A stretch of DNA of 64,000 nt from Diprion similis (GCF_021155765.1 NC_060117.1:1586001-1650000); one strand, 5' to 3'; counted from the first letter of the stretch, positions 1 through 13,314 are shown. A program made the numbers and translations. Notes: generated by a model from the letters alone, not told the origin.

Positions 1-2837
1 GGATAAATAGCGATATTCCAAGACTGCACAACCGTTCTTCGGTATGTATCACCGAGGACTTTATACCAGGTATAAGCTTTGTTCGCATCAAGTCCCTTAT
101 TTAACTAGGGATCGATCGATCTCGTACCACCGAGCACCAACAGGCACATATTTTTCACATTTTCATTATACAAGCCCGCGTATCCTGTGATACCTTCTTC
201 TGTCTCTGTGATTACACTTTGCCTGTCGCCAATTTGTTTTCGCACGTTTTTGAAATTGCGAATTTCGCTGTTACCTTGGGTGTCGCAGAGTTGTTGATTG
301 CGGCTTGTACGCTACTCTGACGATTTATGGCTGCTGCAGGACGTCCGTCGTTTCTCTTCTTTATCTTAAAATTCAAATAATTTTCAAAATTAATTCAGAC
401 CGATATGCAATGCAGCTTCTACTACTCGTGTGGAAAATTCGATCCTCTTGCTGTATAACGTCGATCGACGATTCTCGCCTCCGGGGTGATAAATTTTAAA
501 TGGATAAATTCGAGGGACATTGCGATCACGAACTTAATACCGAATAAGAAAATTTGCATAACTATCATTGCATGCTACGCTCCGTTCTCGAAGGCTATAT
601 ATATAATCTATCTGATAAGCGTCTATCTATGAACTACAATACCGCTTTGGATAGGACTGAAATTGACTAGACGACGGGTAATTATGAACAAAGATGATGA
701 GAAAAATCGCTAAAGCTGGTATCAACGAACGAATTATAACAGGGACCGATTAAGTTGATTGAAGTTTGTCTTTTTTTTATCCATTTTGGTGTTCGCCCGA
801 GTTGCTTTATCAAGCTTATAAAAATCTTTATTATAAGTTATTAAAGGCGGAATAATGGAGCGGCGATTATAACTCGAGGTCGTAATTAAAAAAGTTTTTC
901 ATTTTTTCGATAGCCAGACTAGACTGACAATGAGATAAAAACTTACGGATTTTACAAGTGTCGTCGCCATCGTTATACACCAGTGGATGCTGCCGAAAGA
1001 GTTTAGTTACCGTTTCTTTCACAGTTCTGACGAGTATTTTTCAATTTTTCCGACGAACTTTCTGCCGTCGATTTCCCTCGAGACTGGTAGGTAATAGAAC
1101 GGCTGGAACAGGTGTGACTAAATATCACGAAATCAGTACGAATATCGACCATTTCTTCGCGCATAGGATGAATCACTCTTCGTGTCTATTTCGCTCTTTC
1201 TATTATTCTAGTTCTCCCTCACACTCTTCTATATATAAACCTTTTCGGCTTGCAGTAAGTCATGCAAGGCGAGCTGTAATTTGGAAGCACCTGAAACTAT
1301 CGCAATCATCATTATCACATTGGCAATGGCTAAAATACAAAATTGGATGTTCAAATGAGTATAGTATATAGTATAGTATATAGTACTGGAGTATTCGTAT
1401 TCAGATAAGAAACTAAAAAATATTAAAGATATGTCCGATTTCCGCAAAAAAATATACAACTTTCAAAGAGGGATCGACATTATTTTGCTTAAGAGAAAGA
1501 TTGCGCGAAGTTATTGGAATTTATTACATGAAATTTCGATGGAAGTGTGGCTTTCTATTGTCTTCAGCTGTTTGATTGACTAGTTTATGCAATATTTTTG
1601 ACTTATCACACTCGGATTCGTACGTTGATTCAAATATGGTATTGCAAGTGTACGGCTGTGGTACAGACTTTTCTTTCAGAAATATGAGATCTATATATGA
1701 CAGCTAAATGATCATTTGCAATGACAAAATCATTACTTTTACACGCCGTTGTGGTCTCTTTTCGTATAACAAGTTTAATTTTTGTTGCATACCGAAAAGA
1801 CAAGAGTTCCAGAAGCTAGGCAATCTGAGTACACTAATTTATAGCTGGTAACGATGCACTAGGCGTTGGTGAAGTGTGGATTACAAGTCTGGAATCTGAT
1901 CATCGTAAGACTTCGATGCGAAACGAAGAATATAATACCAGGGAATTTTGTTCGTGAAAATATTTGTGAATTTCATGTGTACAGAATCTAGTGAATAAAC
2001 GTATACTTGGATATATATTTTCATTGCTTATTAGTTTCCTGCCTCTTCTACGCGTAATTCCCAGATATTAAGGGGACATGAATGTAAACATGGATTTCAG
2101 GTGAACAAGCATGCATTGAGACACACAGTATGGACACCACAAGCGATCAATCTGTCAGTACCTGTTTTTAGATGACCTCCTCGGCTTAGATGGTCTCCTA
2201 ATACCAGGAGCACTTGAACGCTGAAATGTCTCCGATTTAGTCATCTCTAAGTAGAAATTAGATGGTTAGTAAGACCTAAGATGAATGTTGACCTCTTTGT
2301 ATTTTTTCCGTTCATTTTCCGGAGTTTTTAGGAAAATACTCCACTTTGTTTATTCTTCTCTTACTTATGAAGTAGTTTTGCCAAAGAATCCGATTGCATC
2401 CAGTCGAAAAACGGTGTAAACAACAAATACAGGGGACAGTCAGAGAATTTGACATTTACACCAGGTTCTCGTGGTGGTGAAAAATAATTGAAGAAGAAGA
2501 TTCGAGTCTCAGTTTATTCGAAATACATTATTTCTGGTACAAGTGTTCTCGTGTTAGTATGGTGCACTACAAGAAATTTTCAGATGACAATGAGGTAAAA
2601 GACGATTGAATATATATGATTCACAATCACATACAAAATCAAGAAAAGACGCGAGCACGAAAAAGTGCAACTTGCATTGTCATAGGAAAAAAATGTGGAA
2701 TGATATTTAGGATTTTTGGGGGTACGGTTTATAAGTATAATTGCAAGTTCCAGCTTGCGTAAACGAGTAATGCGGCTCGACAGAATTCGTCGTGTATGAA
2801 TTATGATATTGTGATATTATTGTTGTTCAAACGAGTA
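1..2837. other. Left flank, no supported gene
   Basis: AT-rich sequence with only short open frames. The longest, 137 codons near 958-1371, has low complexity and resembles no family I know. I see no RNA gene or clear mobile element. A 10-bp match plus weaker similarity links about 2113-2140 with about 9809-9835 just past the satellite array; this may be chance. Confidence 0.5.
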
Positions 2838-5800
2838 AGTGGGCCCATTGGATTTTTGGCGAAAATTTCGACGATTCCAAAAAGTGCTACAATAAGATCT
2901 TTCAGGCACTATTCCGACGTGATTTTGCGAGCGAAATCGATTAAGCGTAGTCCCAATACGCTGCAAGCGATAGTTCAAAAGTTACAGCCGAAAAACTCAT
3001 GATTTTCGTCGTCATTTCTCTTCTGCAGGTCCTACGCTATTTTTGATGTGTTTTCTGAGTTCCTGGGGGTCGAATTACTCTGGAAAGGGTCATGCGAATC
3101 GAATTCCAGACGAAAGATTTTTCGGCAAAAAAAAATCGAAGGCTAACCCCTTTGGATTTTTGGCGAAAATTTCGGCGATTCCGAAAAGTGCTGCAAGGAA
3201 TTCTTTCAGGCACAATTCCGACGTAATTTTGCGAGAGGAATCGATTAAGCGTAGTCCCAATACGCTGCGAGCGATAGTTCAAAAGTGACAGCCGAAAAAC
3301 TCATGATTTTCGTCGTCATTTCTCTTCTGCAGGTCCTACGCTGATTTTGATGTGTTTTCTGAGTTCCTCGGGGTCGAATTACTCTAGAAAGGGTCATGCG
3401 AATCGAATTCCAGACGAAAGATTTTTCGGCAAAAAAAAATCGAAGGCTAACCCCTTTGGATTTTTGGCGAAAATTTCGGCGATTCCGAAAAGTGCTGCAA
3501 GGAATTCTTTCAGGCACAATTCCGACGTAATTTTGCGAGAGGAATCGATTAAGCGTAGACCCAATACGCTGCGAGCGATAGTTCAAAAGTTACAGCAGAA
3601 AAACTCATGATTTTCGTCGTCATTTCTCTTCTGCAGGTCCTACGCTGATTTTGATGTGTTTCCTGAGTTCCTGGGGGTCGAATTACTCTAGAAAGGGTCA
3701 TGCGAATCGAATTCCAGCCGAAAGATTTTTCGGCAAAAAAAAATCGAAGGCTAACCCCTTTGGATTTTTGGCGAAAATTTCGGCGATTCCGAAAAGTGCT
3801 GCAATAAATTCTTTCAGGCACTATTCCGACGTAATTTTGCGAGAGGAATCGATTGAGCGTAGTCCCAATACGCTGCGAGCGATAGTTCAAAAGTTACAGC
3901 CGAAAAACTCATGATTTTCGTCGTCATTCCTCTGCTGCTGGTCCTACGCTATTTTTCACGTGTTTTCTGAGTTCCTGAGCCTCGAATTAGTCTAAAAAGC
4001 GTCATACGGATCGATTCCCAGACGAAAGATTTTTCGGCAAAAAAAAATCGAAGGCTAACCCCTTTGGATTTTTGGCGAAAATTTCGGCGATTCCGAAAAG
4101 TGCTGCAAGAAATTCTTTCAGGCACTATTCCGACGTAATTTCGCGAGAGGAATCGATTAAGCGTAGACCCAATACGCTGCGAGCGATAGTTCAAAAGTTA
4201 CAGCAGAAAAACTCATGATTTTCGTCGTCATTTCTCTTCTGCAGGTCCTACGCTGATTTTGATGTGTTTCCTGAGTTCCTGGGGGTCGAATTACTCTAGA
4301 AAGGGTCATGCGAATCGAATTCCAGCCGAAAGATTTTTCGGCAAAAAAAAATCGAAGGCTAACCCCTTTGGATTTTTGGCGAAAATTTCGGCGATTCCGA
4401 AAAGTGCTGCAATAAATTCTTTCAGGCACTATTCCGACGTAATTTTGCGAGAGGAATCGATTGAGCGTAGTCCCAATACGCTGCGAGCGATAGTTCAAAA
4501 GTTACAGCCGAAAAACTCATGATTTTCGTCGTCATTCCTCTGCTGCTGGTCCTACGCTATTTTTCACGTGTTTTCTGAGTTCCTGAGCCTCGAATTAGTC
4601 TAAAAAGCGTCATACGGATCGATTCCCAGACGAAAGATTTTTCGGCAAAAAAAAATCGAAGGCTAACCCCTTTGGATTTTTGGCGAAAATTTCGGCGATT
4701 CCGAAAAGTGCTGCAAGAAATTCTTTCAGGCACTATTCCGACGTAATTTCGCGAGAGGAATCGATTAAGCGTAGACCCAATACGCTGCGAGCGATAGTTC
4801 AAAAGTTACAGCAGAAAAACTCATGATTTTCGTCGTCATTTCTCTTCTGCAGGTCCTACGCTGATTTTGATGTGTTTCCTGAGTTCCTGGGGGTCGAATT
4901 ACTCTAGAAAGGGTCATGCGAATCGAATTCCAGACGAAAGATTTTTCGGCAAAAAAAAATCGAAGGCTAACCCCTTTGGATTTTTGGCGAAAATTTCGGC
5001 GATTCCGAAAAGTGCTGCAAGAAATTCTTTCAGGCACTATTCCGACGTAATTTTGCGAGAGGAATCGATTGAGCGTAGTCCCAATACGCTGCGAGCGATA
5101 GTTCAAAAGTTACAGCCGAAAAACTCATGATTTTCGTCGTCATTTCTCTGCTGCTGGTCCTACGCTATTTTTCACGTGTTTTCTGAGTTCCTGAGCCTCG
5201 AATTAGTCTAAAAAGCGTCATACGGATTGATTCCCAGACGAAAGATTTTTCGGCAAAAAAAAATCGAAGGCTAACCCCTTTGGATTTTTGGCGAAAATTT
5301 CGGCGATTCCGAAAAGTGCTGCAAGAAATTCTTTCAGGCACTATTCCGACGTAATTTTGCGAGAGGAATCGATTGAGCGTAGTCCCAATACGCTGCGAGC
5401 GATAGTTCAAAAGTTACAGCCGAAAAACTCATGATTTTCGTCGTCATTTCTCTGCTGCTGGTCCTACGCTATTTTTCACGTGTTTTCTGAGTTCCTGAGC
5501 CTCAAATTAGTCTAAAAAGCGTCATACGGATTGATTTCCAGACGAAAGATTTTTCGGCAAAAAAAAATCGAAGGCTAACCCCTTTGGATTTTTGGCGAAA
5601 ATTTCGGCGATTCCGAAAAGTGCTGCAAGAAATTCTTTCAGGCACTATTCCGACGTAATTTTGCGAGAGGAATCGATTGAGCGTAGTCCCAATACGCTGC
5701 GAGCGATAGTTCAAAAGTGACAGCCGAAAAACTCATGATTTTCGTCGTCATTTCTCTGCTGCTGGTCCTACGCTATTTTTGATGTGTTTTCTGAGTTCCT

Positions 5801-8800
5801 GGGGGTCGAATTACTCTGGAAAGGGTCATGCGAATCGAATTCCAGACGAAAGATTTTTCGGCAAAAAAAAATCGAAGGCTAACCCCTTTGGATTTTTGGC
5901 GAAAATTTCGGCGATTCCGAAAAGTGCTGCAAGAAATTCTTTCAGGCACTATTCCGACGTAATTTTGCGAGAGGAATCGATTGAGCGTAGTCCCAATACG
6001 CTGCGAGCGATAGTTCAAAAGTTACAGCCGAAAAACTCATGATTTTCGTCGTCATTTCTCTGCTGCTGGTCCTACGCTATTTTTCACGTGTTTTCTGAGT
6101 TCCTGAGCCTCAAATTAGTCTAAAAAGCGTCATACGGATTGATTCCCAGACGAAAGATTTTTCGGCAAAAAAAAATCGAAGGCTAACCCCTTTGGATTTT
6201 TGGCGAAAATTTCGGCGATTCCGAAAAGTGCTGCAAGAAATTCTTTCAGGCACTATTCCGACGTAATTTCGCGAGAGGAATCGATTAAGCGTAGACCCAA
6301 TACGCTGCGAGCGATAGTTCAAAAGTTACAGCAGAAAAACTCATGATTTTCGTCGTCATTTCTCTTCTGCAGGTCCTACGCTGATTTTGATGTGTTTCCT
6401 GAGTTCCTGGGGGTCGAATTACTCTAGAAAGGGTCATGCGAATCGAATTCCAGACGAAAGATTTTTCGGCAAAAAAAAATCGAAGGCTAACCCCTTTGGA
6501 TTTTTGGCGAAAATTTCGGCGATTCCGAAAAGTGCTGCAAGAAATTCTTTCAGGCACTATTCCGACGTAATTTTGCGAGAGGAATCGATTGAGCGTAGTC
6601 CCAATACGCTGCGAGCGATAGTTCAAAAGTTACAGCCGAAAAACTCATGATTTTCGTCGTCATTTCTCTGCTGCTGGTCCTACGCTATTTTTCACGTGTT
6701 TTCTGAGTTCCTGAGCCTCGAATTAGTCTAAAAAGCGTCATACGGATTGATTCCCAGACGAAAGATTTTTCGGCAAAAAAAAATCGAAGGCTAACCCCTT
6801 TGGATTTTTGGCGAAAATTTCGGCGATTCCGAAAAGTGCTGCAAGAAATTCTTTCAGGCACTATTCCGACGTAATTTTGCGAGAGGAATCGATTGAGCGT
6901 AGTCCCAATACGCTGCGAGCGATAGTTCAAAAGTGACAGCCGAAAAACTCATGATTTTCGTCGTCATTTCTCTGCTGCTGGTCCTACGCTATTTTTGATG
7001 TGTTTTCTGAGTTCCTGGGGGTCGAATTACTCTGGAAAGGGTCATGCGAATCGAATTCCAGACGAAAGATTTTTCGGCAAAAAAAAATCGAAGGCTAACC
7101 CCTTTGGATTTTTGGCGAAAATTTCGGCGATTCCGAAAAGTGCTGCAATAAATTTTTTCAGGCACTATTCCGACGTAATTTTGCGAAAGGAATCGATTAG
7201 GCGTAGTCCCAATACGCTGCGAGCGATAGTTCAAAAGTTACAGCCGAAAAACTCATGATTTTCGTCGTCATTTCTCTGCTGCTGGTCCTACGCTTTTTTT
7301 GATGTGTTTTCTGAGTTCCTGGGGGTCGAATTACTCTGGAAAGGGTCATGCGAATCGAATTCCAGACGAAAGATTTTTCGGCAAAAAAAAATCGAAGGCT
7401 AACCCCTTTGGATTTTTGGCGAAAATTTCGGCGATTCCGAAAAGTGCTGCAATAAATTTTTTCAGGCACTATTCCGACGTAATTTTGCGAGAGGAATCGA
7501 TTAGGCGTAGTCCCAATACGCTGCGAGCGATAGTTCAAAAGTTACAGCCGAAAAACTCATGATTTTCGTCGTCATTTCTCTGCTGCTGGTCCTACGCTAT
7601 TTTTCACGTGTTTTCTGAGTTCCTGAGCCTCGAATTAGTCTAAAAAGCGTCATACGGATCGATTCCCAGACGAAAGATTTTTCGGCAAAAAAAAATCGAA
7701 GGCTAACCCCTTTGGATTTTTGGCGAAAATTTCGGCGATTCCGAAAAGTGCTGCAAGGAATTCTTCCAGGCACAATTCCGACGTAATTTTGCGAGAGGAA
7801 TCGATTAAGCGTAGTCCCAATACGCTGCGAGCGATAGTTCAAAAGTGACAGCCGAAAAACTCATGATTTTCGTCGTCATTTCTCTTCTGCAGGTCCTACG
7901 CTGATTTTGATGTGTTTTCTGAGTTCCTCGGGGTCGAATTACTCTAGAAAGGGTCATGCGAATCGAATTCCAGACGAAAGATTTTTCGGCAAAAAAAAAT
8001 CGAAGGCTAACCCCTTTGGATTTTTGGCGAAAATTTCGGCGATTCCGAAAAGTGCTGCAATAAATTTTTTCAGGCACTATTCCGACGTAATTTTGCGAGA
8101 GGAATCGATTAGGCGTAGTCCCAATACGCTGCGAGCGATAGTTCAAAAGTTACAGCCGAAAAACTCATGATTTTCGTCGTCATTTCTCTGCTGCTGGTCC
8201 TACGCTATTTTTCACGTGTTTTCTGAGTTCCTGAGCCTCGAATTAGTCTAAAAAGCGTCATACGGATCGATTCCCAGACGAAAGATTTTTCGGCAAAAAA
8301 AAATCGAAGGCTAACCCCTTTGGATTTTTGGCGAAAATTTCGGCGATTCCGAAAAGTGCTGCAAGGAATTCTTCCAGGCACAATTCCGACGTAATTTTGC
8401 GAGAGGAATCGATTAAGCGTAGTCCCAATACGCTGCGAGCGATAGTTCAAAAGTGACAGCCGAAAAACTCATGATTTTCGTCGTCATTTCTCTTCTGCAG
8501 GTCCTACGCTGATTTTGATGTGTTTTCTGAGTTCCTCGGGGTCGAATTACTCTAGAAAGGGTCATGCGAATCGAATTCCAGACGAAAGATTTTTCGGCAA
8601 AAAAAAATCGAAGGCTAACCCCTTTGGATTTTTGGCAAAAATTTCGGCGATTCCGAAAAGTGCTGCAAGAAATTCTTTCAGGCACTATTCCGACGTAATT
8701 TTGCGAGAGGAATCGATTGAGCGTAGTCCCAATACGCTGCGAGCGATAGTTCAAAAGTTACAGCCGAAAAACTCATGATTTTCGTCGTCATTTCTCTGCT

Positions 8801-9743
8801 GCTGGTCCTACGCTATTTTTCACGTGTTTTCTGAGTTCCTGAGCCTCGAATTAGTCTAAAAAGCGTCATACGGATCGATTCCCAGATGAAAGATTTTTCG
8901 GCAAAAAAAAATCGAAGGCTAACCCCTTTGGATATTTGGCGAAAATTTCGGCGATTCCGAAAAGTGCTGCAAGAAATTCTTTCAGGCACTATTCCGACGT
9001 AATTTTGCGAGAGGAATCGATTAAGCGTAGTCCCAATACGCTGCGAGCGATAGTTCAAAAGTTACAGCCGAAAAACTCATGATTTTCGTCGTCATTTCTC
9101 TGCTGCTGGTCCTACGCTATTTTTCACGTGTTTTCTGAGTTCCTGAGCCTCGAATTAGTCTAAAAAGCGTCATACGGATTGATTCCCAGACGAAAGATTT
9201 TTCGGCAAAAAAAAATCGAAGGCTAACCCCTTTGGATTTTTGGCGAAAATTTCGGCGATTCCGAAAAGTGCTGCAAGAAATTCTTTCAGGCACTATTCCG
9301 ACGTAATTTTGCGAGAGGAATCGATTAAGCGTAGTCCCAATACGCTGCGAGCGATAGTTCAAAAGTTACAGCCGAAAAACTCATGATTTTCGTCGTCATT
9401 TCTCTTCTGCAGGTCCTACGCTGATTTTGATGTGTTTCCTGAGTTCCTGGGGGTCGAATTACTCTTGAAAGGGTCATGCAAATCGAATTCCAGACGAGAA
9501 AATTTCGGCTTCAAAAATGACCGAAAAAGTAAGGCTTACCCTTTTGGATTTTTGGCGAAAATTTCGACGATTTCGAAAAGTGCTGCAATAAATTTTTACA
9601 GGCACTATTCCGTCGTAATTTTGCGAGAGAAATCGGTTAAACTCAGTCCCAATACGCTGCGAGCGATAGCTGAAATGTTACAGCCGAAAAACTCGTGGTC
9701 TTCATCGTCGTATCTCTGCTGTTGGTCCTATGCTTTTTTTCAC
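2838..9743. repeat. 304-bp satellite tandem array, about 22 copies
   Basis: A landmark motif (CGAAAGATTTTTCGGC followed by an A-tract) recurs at 3110, 3414, 3718, 4022 and so on to 9190, always exactly 304 bp apart, with a degenerate copy near 9494. The edge monomers (starting about 2838 and 9421) are clearly diverged, while internal copies are nearly identical, as expected for unequal exchange. Two subtypes are visible at the junction segment: subtype A has TTTTGATGTG with GGGGGTCGAATTACTC, subtype B has TTTTCACGTG with GAGCCTCGAATTAGTC. From 3037 the order reads A A A B A B A B B A B A B A A B A B A B B A, so much of the array is built of 608-bp A-B dimers. Because 304 is not a multiple of three, the 80-113-codon frames on both strands shift between copies and are not genes. 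Confidence 0.97.
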
Positions 9744-11838
9744 GCTGAAATTTTTCTGATTTGCCTAATCGCAAAATTCATTTGTCCAGCCAGCAGGCAT
9801 TCTCTAAATGCATTGAGACCTACAGCATCCACTACCCAATCAATCGTATCACGTAATCTATACTACAGCTCTCATAGGTATAAGGTAAAATACAATGAAT
9901 ACATGGATGCATATATTTATTCTGCCATATGTCAATAACCTGGTAATTCCTTCATACATTCCGCATACAAATACAAATTCTGAACTACAATAAAATCAAT
10001 AGCCTACTTGTAGCATAGCTTGCACGTAACAATAATATATTGAACAAGAATACAAGGCAGAAAAAACCCACACGTGCTTTGATACATGATTTTCAATTAT
10101 ATTCTCAATTCATCATTTCAGCAGGATGATATTTCTATCACACAAGAGCCGCATCAGCCCTGATCAGACACCAACCTATCAGACACGCGAATAATTGGAC
10201 CCAACACTTTTGGCCGTAAAGATTTTTTTTGACACTGCCGGATTGAACGCCGAGAATCATTCGACACAGTCTAATTGTGTACAAGTACTTTTTGACACAG
10301 CTCAACTGAACTCCAGCGATATTGGCTACACAGCCAGAAGATTCATTTGTTATCGACAATAGGTCCGAAAATGGAACTCCACTATTACTTTTCACCCGTG
10401 AGAAATGTTATTTTAATCGAGTTTTCAAATATATTTTTTCACTATTATTATTATCACTTATATTATCATCAATCCTTGGAGCCGGATAAGGCTGTGTCCG
10501 CAATACCGCCATTGTTATAATAGGCTGTGTCCAATATCGCCGGTTTCTCATTGGGTCGTGTCCAACCATCTAACAAATCTCAGCCTTCTTCAAAGCCCCC
10601 GTTACTTCTCAGTACGTTTCACTCCAAACAATTTCACTCAATCCACTTCGGCGCCTAATACATTTCTGTACGGCTACCCAACATACGCAGTGGCATGCCG
10701 GACAGCCTAAGTTTCCTAGCACAGGCGCAAACTCGCCAGAGTTAAAATGGGCTCCGTCACATATCGCTGGTGTCTAATTGGGTGGTGTCCAACCATTAAA
10801 CAAATCTGAGCCCGTACCAAACCCCGTCACTTTTTAGTACGTCTAAATCTAAGCAATTTCACCCAATCTACTTTAGGCGCCTAACACGTTTTCAACGGTC
10901 ACTCAACATACGCATTGGCATGGCGGATGGCCTAAAATTCTTAGCGCAGGCGAAAACATACAAGCGCGTTGGGGTATCTGCTCAAATTTCCTGAATCAAT
11001 CAATCAAACTAAAATTAATTCCAGCATTAATTACTGAATTGTATCATTTAATTCTGTATCAAGTATTTCAACAAACTCGATCGAAAGGTATGTTTATTCG
11101 TGAATGCGACGATCCGACCACTGATTTGTGTATTTGCACCTGATAATACGTAAATCACTTTCAAATTAATGCTTCTTAATTAAACCCGAGCGCAGCAAAA
11201 ATAAGACTTTGATCAATTCATGAAAATCTTGATCGGTTCCCTAGTATTCAAATTATTTTAACCACGATGATTTTTCAGCTGACTACAATCATCATCAGGG
11301 TTGTGTAAGACAGCAATATTTTCGAAGTTACAACAATGGCGAAAATATTGACATAGCTAAAATTGAGCGAATAATTTCTTCCTCAATCATTAGTCTACCA
11401 TGAATTATATCATTACTCATATGATACTTATTTACTTATATTTACTTATATGATACGGTCGACCAGTAAATAGTTTGTGAAAAAAAATTTATTTTACATT
11501 CAACCAGAAGTATCACACTAATTTTAATATTCATTTAACTTATCGCCCATCAATCGTCGAATTATCGACTAGCGCAAGAAATATCTTCTTTCCAGCTTTA
11601 AAGCGTTTTCTATCACTCTTGATGCCACTCATGATAGCTAAATCATTTGGGAGATCCAGAGCTGAATGAGCCACACCAAAACCACTGCGAGTGATTTCCA
11701 TTTCCTCAAGTTGATCGAATCAGGAGGTCTAGAACAAAAGTAAAAGAAAATAGAATTAGATATCGTTTCCAATGAGCAAAAACTAATGTCATCAAAAAAT
11801 TATCAATCAGCGAATGGAAGGGTGATATAGTTACCCAA
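9744..11838. other. Gene-free spacer between satellite and ATXN7L3
   Basis: No convincing coding region. It includes a diverged direct duplication (listed separately) and an AT-rich stretch 10960-11800. The 3' untranslated region of ATXN7L3 (minus strand) probably lies in the right part, about 11480-11838. Confidence 0.5.
10516..10960. repeat. Diverged direct tandem duplication of about 0.2 kb
   Basis: Copy 1 (about 10516-10741) and copy 2 (about 10748-10960) share an ordered series of segments: GTGTCCAACCAT, AACAAATCT, AGTACGT, CAATTTCAC, GGCGCCTAA, CAACATACGCA, TGGCATG and GCGCAGGCG-like. They differ by many substitutions and small indels, so the duplication is old. No open frame runs through it. 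It could be the remains of a transposon or an old satellite dimer. Confidence 0.75.
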
Positions 11839-12837
11839 TTAATCGCCTTGAGAAATAGGAGATCCCCTGTCTCGCTTCGACCCCTTTCCTTTCCCCTTGG
11901 ACTTGGAATCCCGTTTCCTACTGGAGGAAGATGTGGAGGTCGTGGATGCGGAATCTGCGGGACTGGAATGGCTGGAAACTTCGAGATCCCACCTGGCCAA
12001 AGCGTCCCTTAAATTCTGGCCATCCCCTTCTTCGTAGGTGTCGACGTCGACGTGAAGATTGTCCTGATTAGAATGTCCATTGTTGGTGGTCTCAAGATTG
12101 GCACGCATGTCCTTCCGCTGGTCGTCGGTGTGTTGTGGACATCGCATCGACCTTGTGCAGAGTTTCTTAGTGTGTTCGGAAACCACCCCGCAGATTTGTG
12201 TCAACAGGGCGCGTTTGTCCTCAACAGACATGTTCTCATAGTTCGAGGGAGAGTTCTCATTGCTCGTATGATTGTTGTCACCTCCGGCAGATCCGATGTC
12301 CCCGTTTCTATGAACGCTCTTGCTCTGCTTCGACTTCTTTAGTCCATTTCGATCCTTGCGTCTTTTTCGTTTGTCGTTTGTCAGGCTCCAGTCGACATCG
12401 TCGTCGTCGTCGCTCAGGACGCCACTAAGAGTGCTCAGGTCTTTGGAACTGTTCGCAATACGCCTTGACGCTATCCTTGAACTGTTCCTTCCCATTCCCA
12501 TGCACTTCTCCAGGTGCGTGGCAAAGCGACAGGCCGCTACACCCCGGTCACAGTTAGGACAAGCGCAGTCCTGAGATTTCTTTATCGCCTGCTGGCCAAA
12601 GACGTCGAGACCCGGCAGGTCGACTATGGCGTATGACTCGTCGTCGGGAATGCCCTCTTCGACGTCCGAACTGCCTGTTTTCACGGTTCTGTGAACATCA
12701 AAAACGAAGCCCATCATCACCTCGTCCAAAAGGTCCTCGTATATCTCTTTAGACGCCGCGTCAACGTTTTCCGGTTTGCTCATGAACTCTAAAAACTTTT
12801 TGTTCAATTCGTCAACCCGCTCGTCGATCCCAGACAT
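11839..12837 (-). CDS. ATXN7L3: Ataxin-7-like protein 3 / SAGA-associated factor 11 homologue
   Basis: A 332-residue intronless reading frame. In the known family this protein is an adaptor of the SAGA deubiquitinase module; it activates the USP22/Nonstop protease, which removes ubiquitin from histone H2B in the nucleus. Visible features are an N-terminal helical segment (about 1-50) of the Sgf11 type, a zinc finger with C93, C96, H108 and C112 followed by a basic R/S stretch, an acidic run near 143-148, a basic linker (157-175), and an SCA7-type zinc-binding domain at about 208-245 (C216, C227, C233, H236). The tail is rich in Ser and Lys. Having both the Sgf11 finger and the SCA7 domain makes it closer to vertebrate ATXN7L3 than to short fly Sgf11. 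The start at 12837 precedes the conserved helix directly. The gene is head to head with SMC2. Confidence 0.92.
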   Translation of the reverse strand: MSGIDERVDELNKKFLEFMSKPENVDAASKEIYEDLLDEVMMGFVFDVHRTVKTGSSDVEEGIPDDESYAIVDLPGLDVFGQQAIKKSQDCACPNCDRGVAACRFATHLEKCMGMGRNSSRIASRRIANSSKDLSTLSGVLSDDDDDVDWSLTNDKRKRRKDRNGLKKSKQSKSVHRNGDIGSAGGDNNHTSNENSPSNYENMSVEDKRALLTQICGVVSEHTKKLCTRSMRCPQHTDDQRKDMRANLETTNNGHSNQDNLHVDVDTYEEGDGQNLRDALARWDLEVSSHSSPADSASTTSTSSSSRKRDSKSKGKGKGSKRDRGSPISQGD

Positions 12838-13314
12838 CGTATCTCTTAACCTCTACTTGCGAAATGTTCGAAGGCGTTTTTCAATTCTCTTCGACGTATA
12901 CCAAAAGTTTTGCAGTCTTTATTCAACCACGATGGAATATCATCCACTCAATTATGCAACGAATCTAAGAATATTTCATTAGAATCTTTACGCCGACATC
13001 TGAGGCTCTGAGAAATGTTTATTTTGTCCGAGAATGACAGATCATCCCCCCCTTTTGACGCTCTATAAGCAGCACTGATGTAGATTGTAGACTACGGAGC
13101 TAGGGAAATGCTTTTTTATCATTTCCCCTAGATTTTACTGCATGCACTGACTGACTTTATTTGTATCGAGCGCCCGTCGCGTAGCGTGCGTGCCTTGGAT
13201 TTACCTGTTTACTGTGTGAATGGACGGCGGTATCTAAATACGGTGTATCGAATAGTTTTTGATTTCGATGAAACGGCGTGTTTCCGACATCGTCGATAAC
13301 CCAGTGAAGCAACG
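12838..13314. promoter_or_regulatory. Shared intergenic region of ATXN7L3 and SMC2
   Basis: Only 477 bp separate the start codons of two divergently transcribed genes, so both promoters and both 5' leaders must lie here unless they have distant untranslated exons. I see no TATA box at a convincing position. This is an inference from layout. Confidence 0.55.

Noticed and set aside
3037-9362. Recurring open frames of 70-113 codons on both strands, similar in every satellite copy
   Set aside because: They recur because the 304-bp monomer recurs. The repeat length shifts frame between copies, both strands are open at once, and the peptides resemble no family.
9432-9938. Open frame of 168 codons
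   Set aside because: It is mostly the degenerate last satellite monomer plus flanking sequence; no family resemblance.
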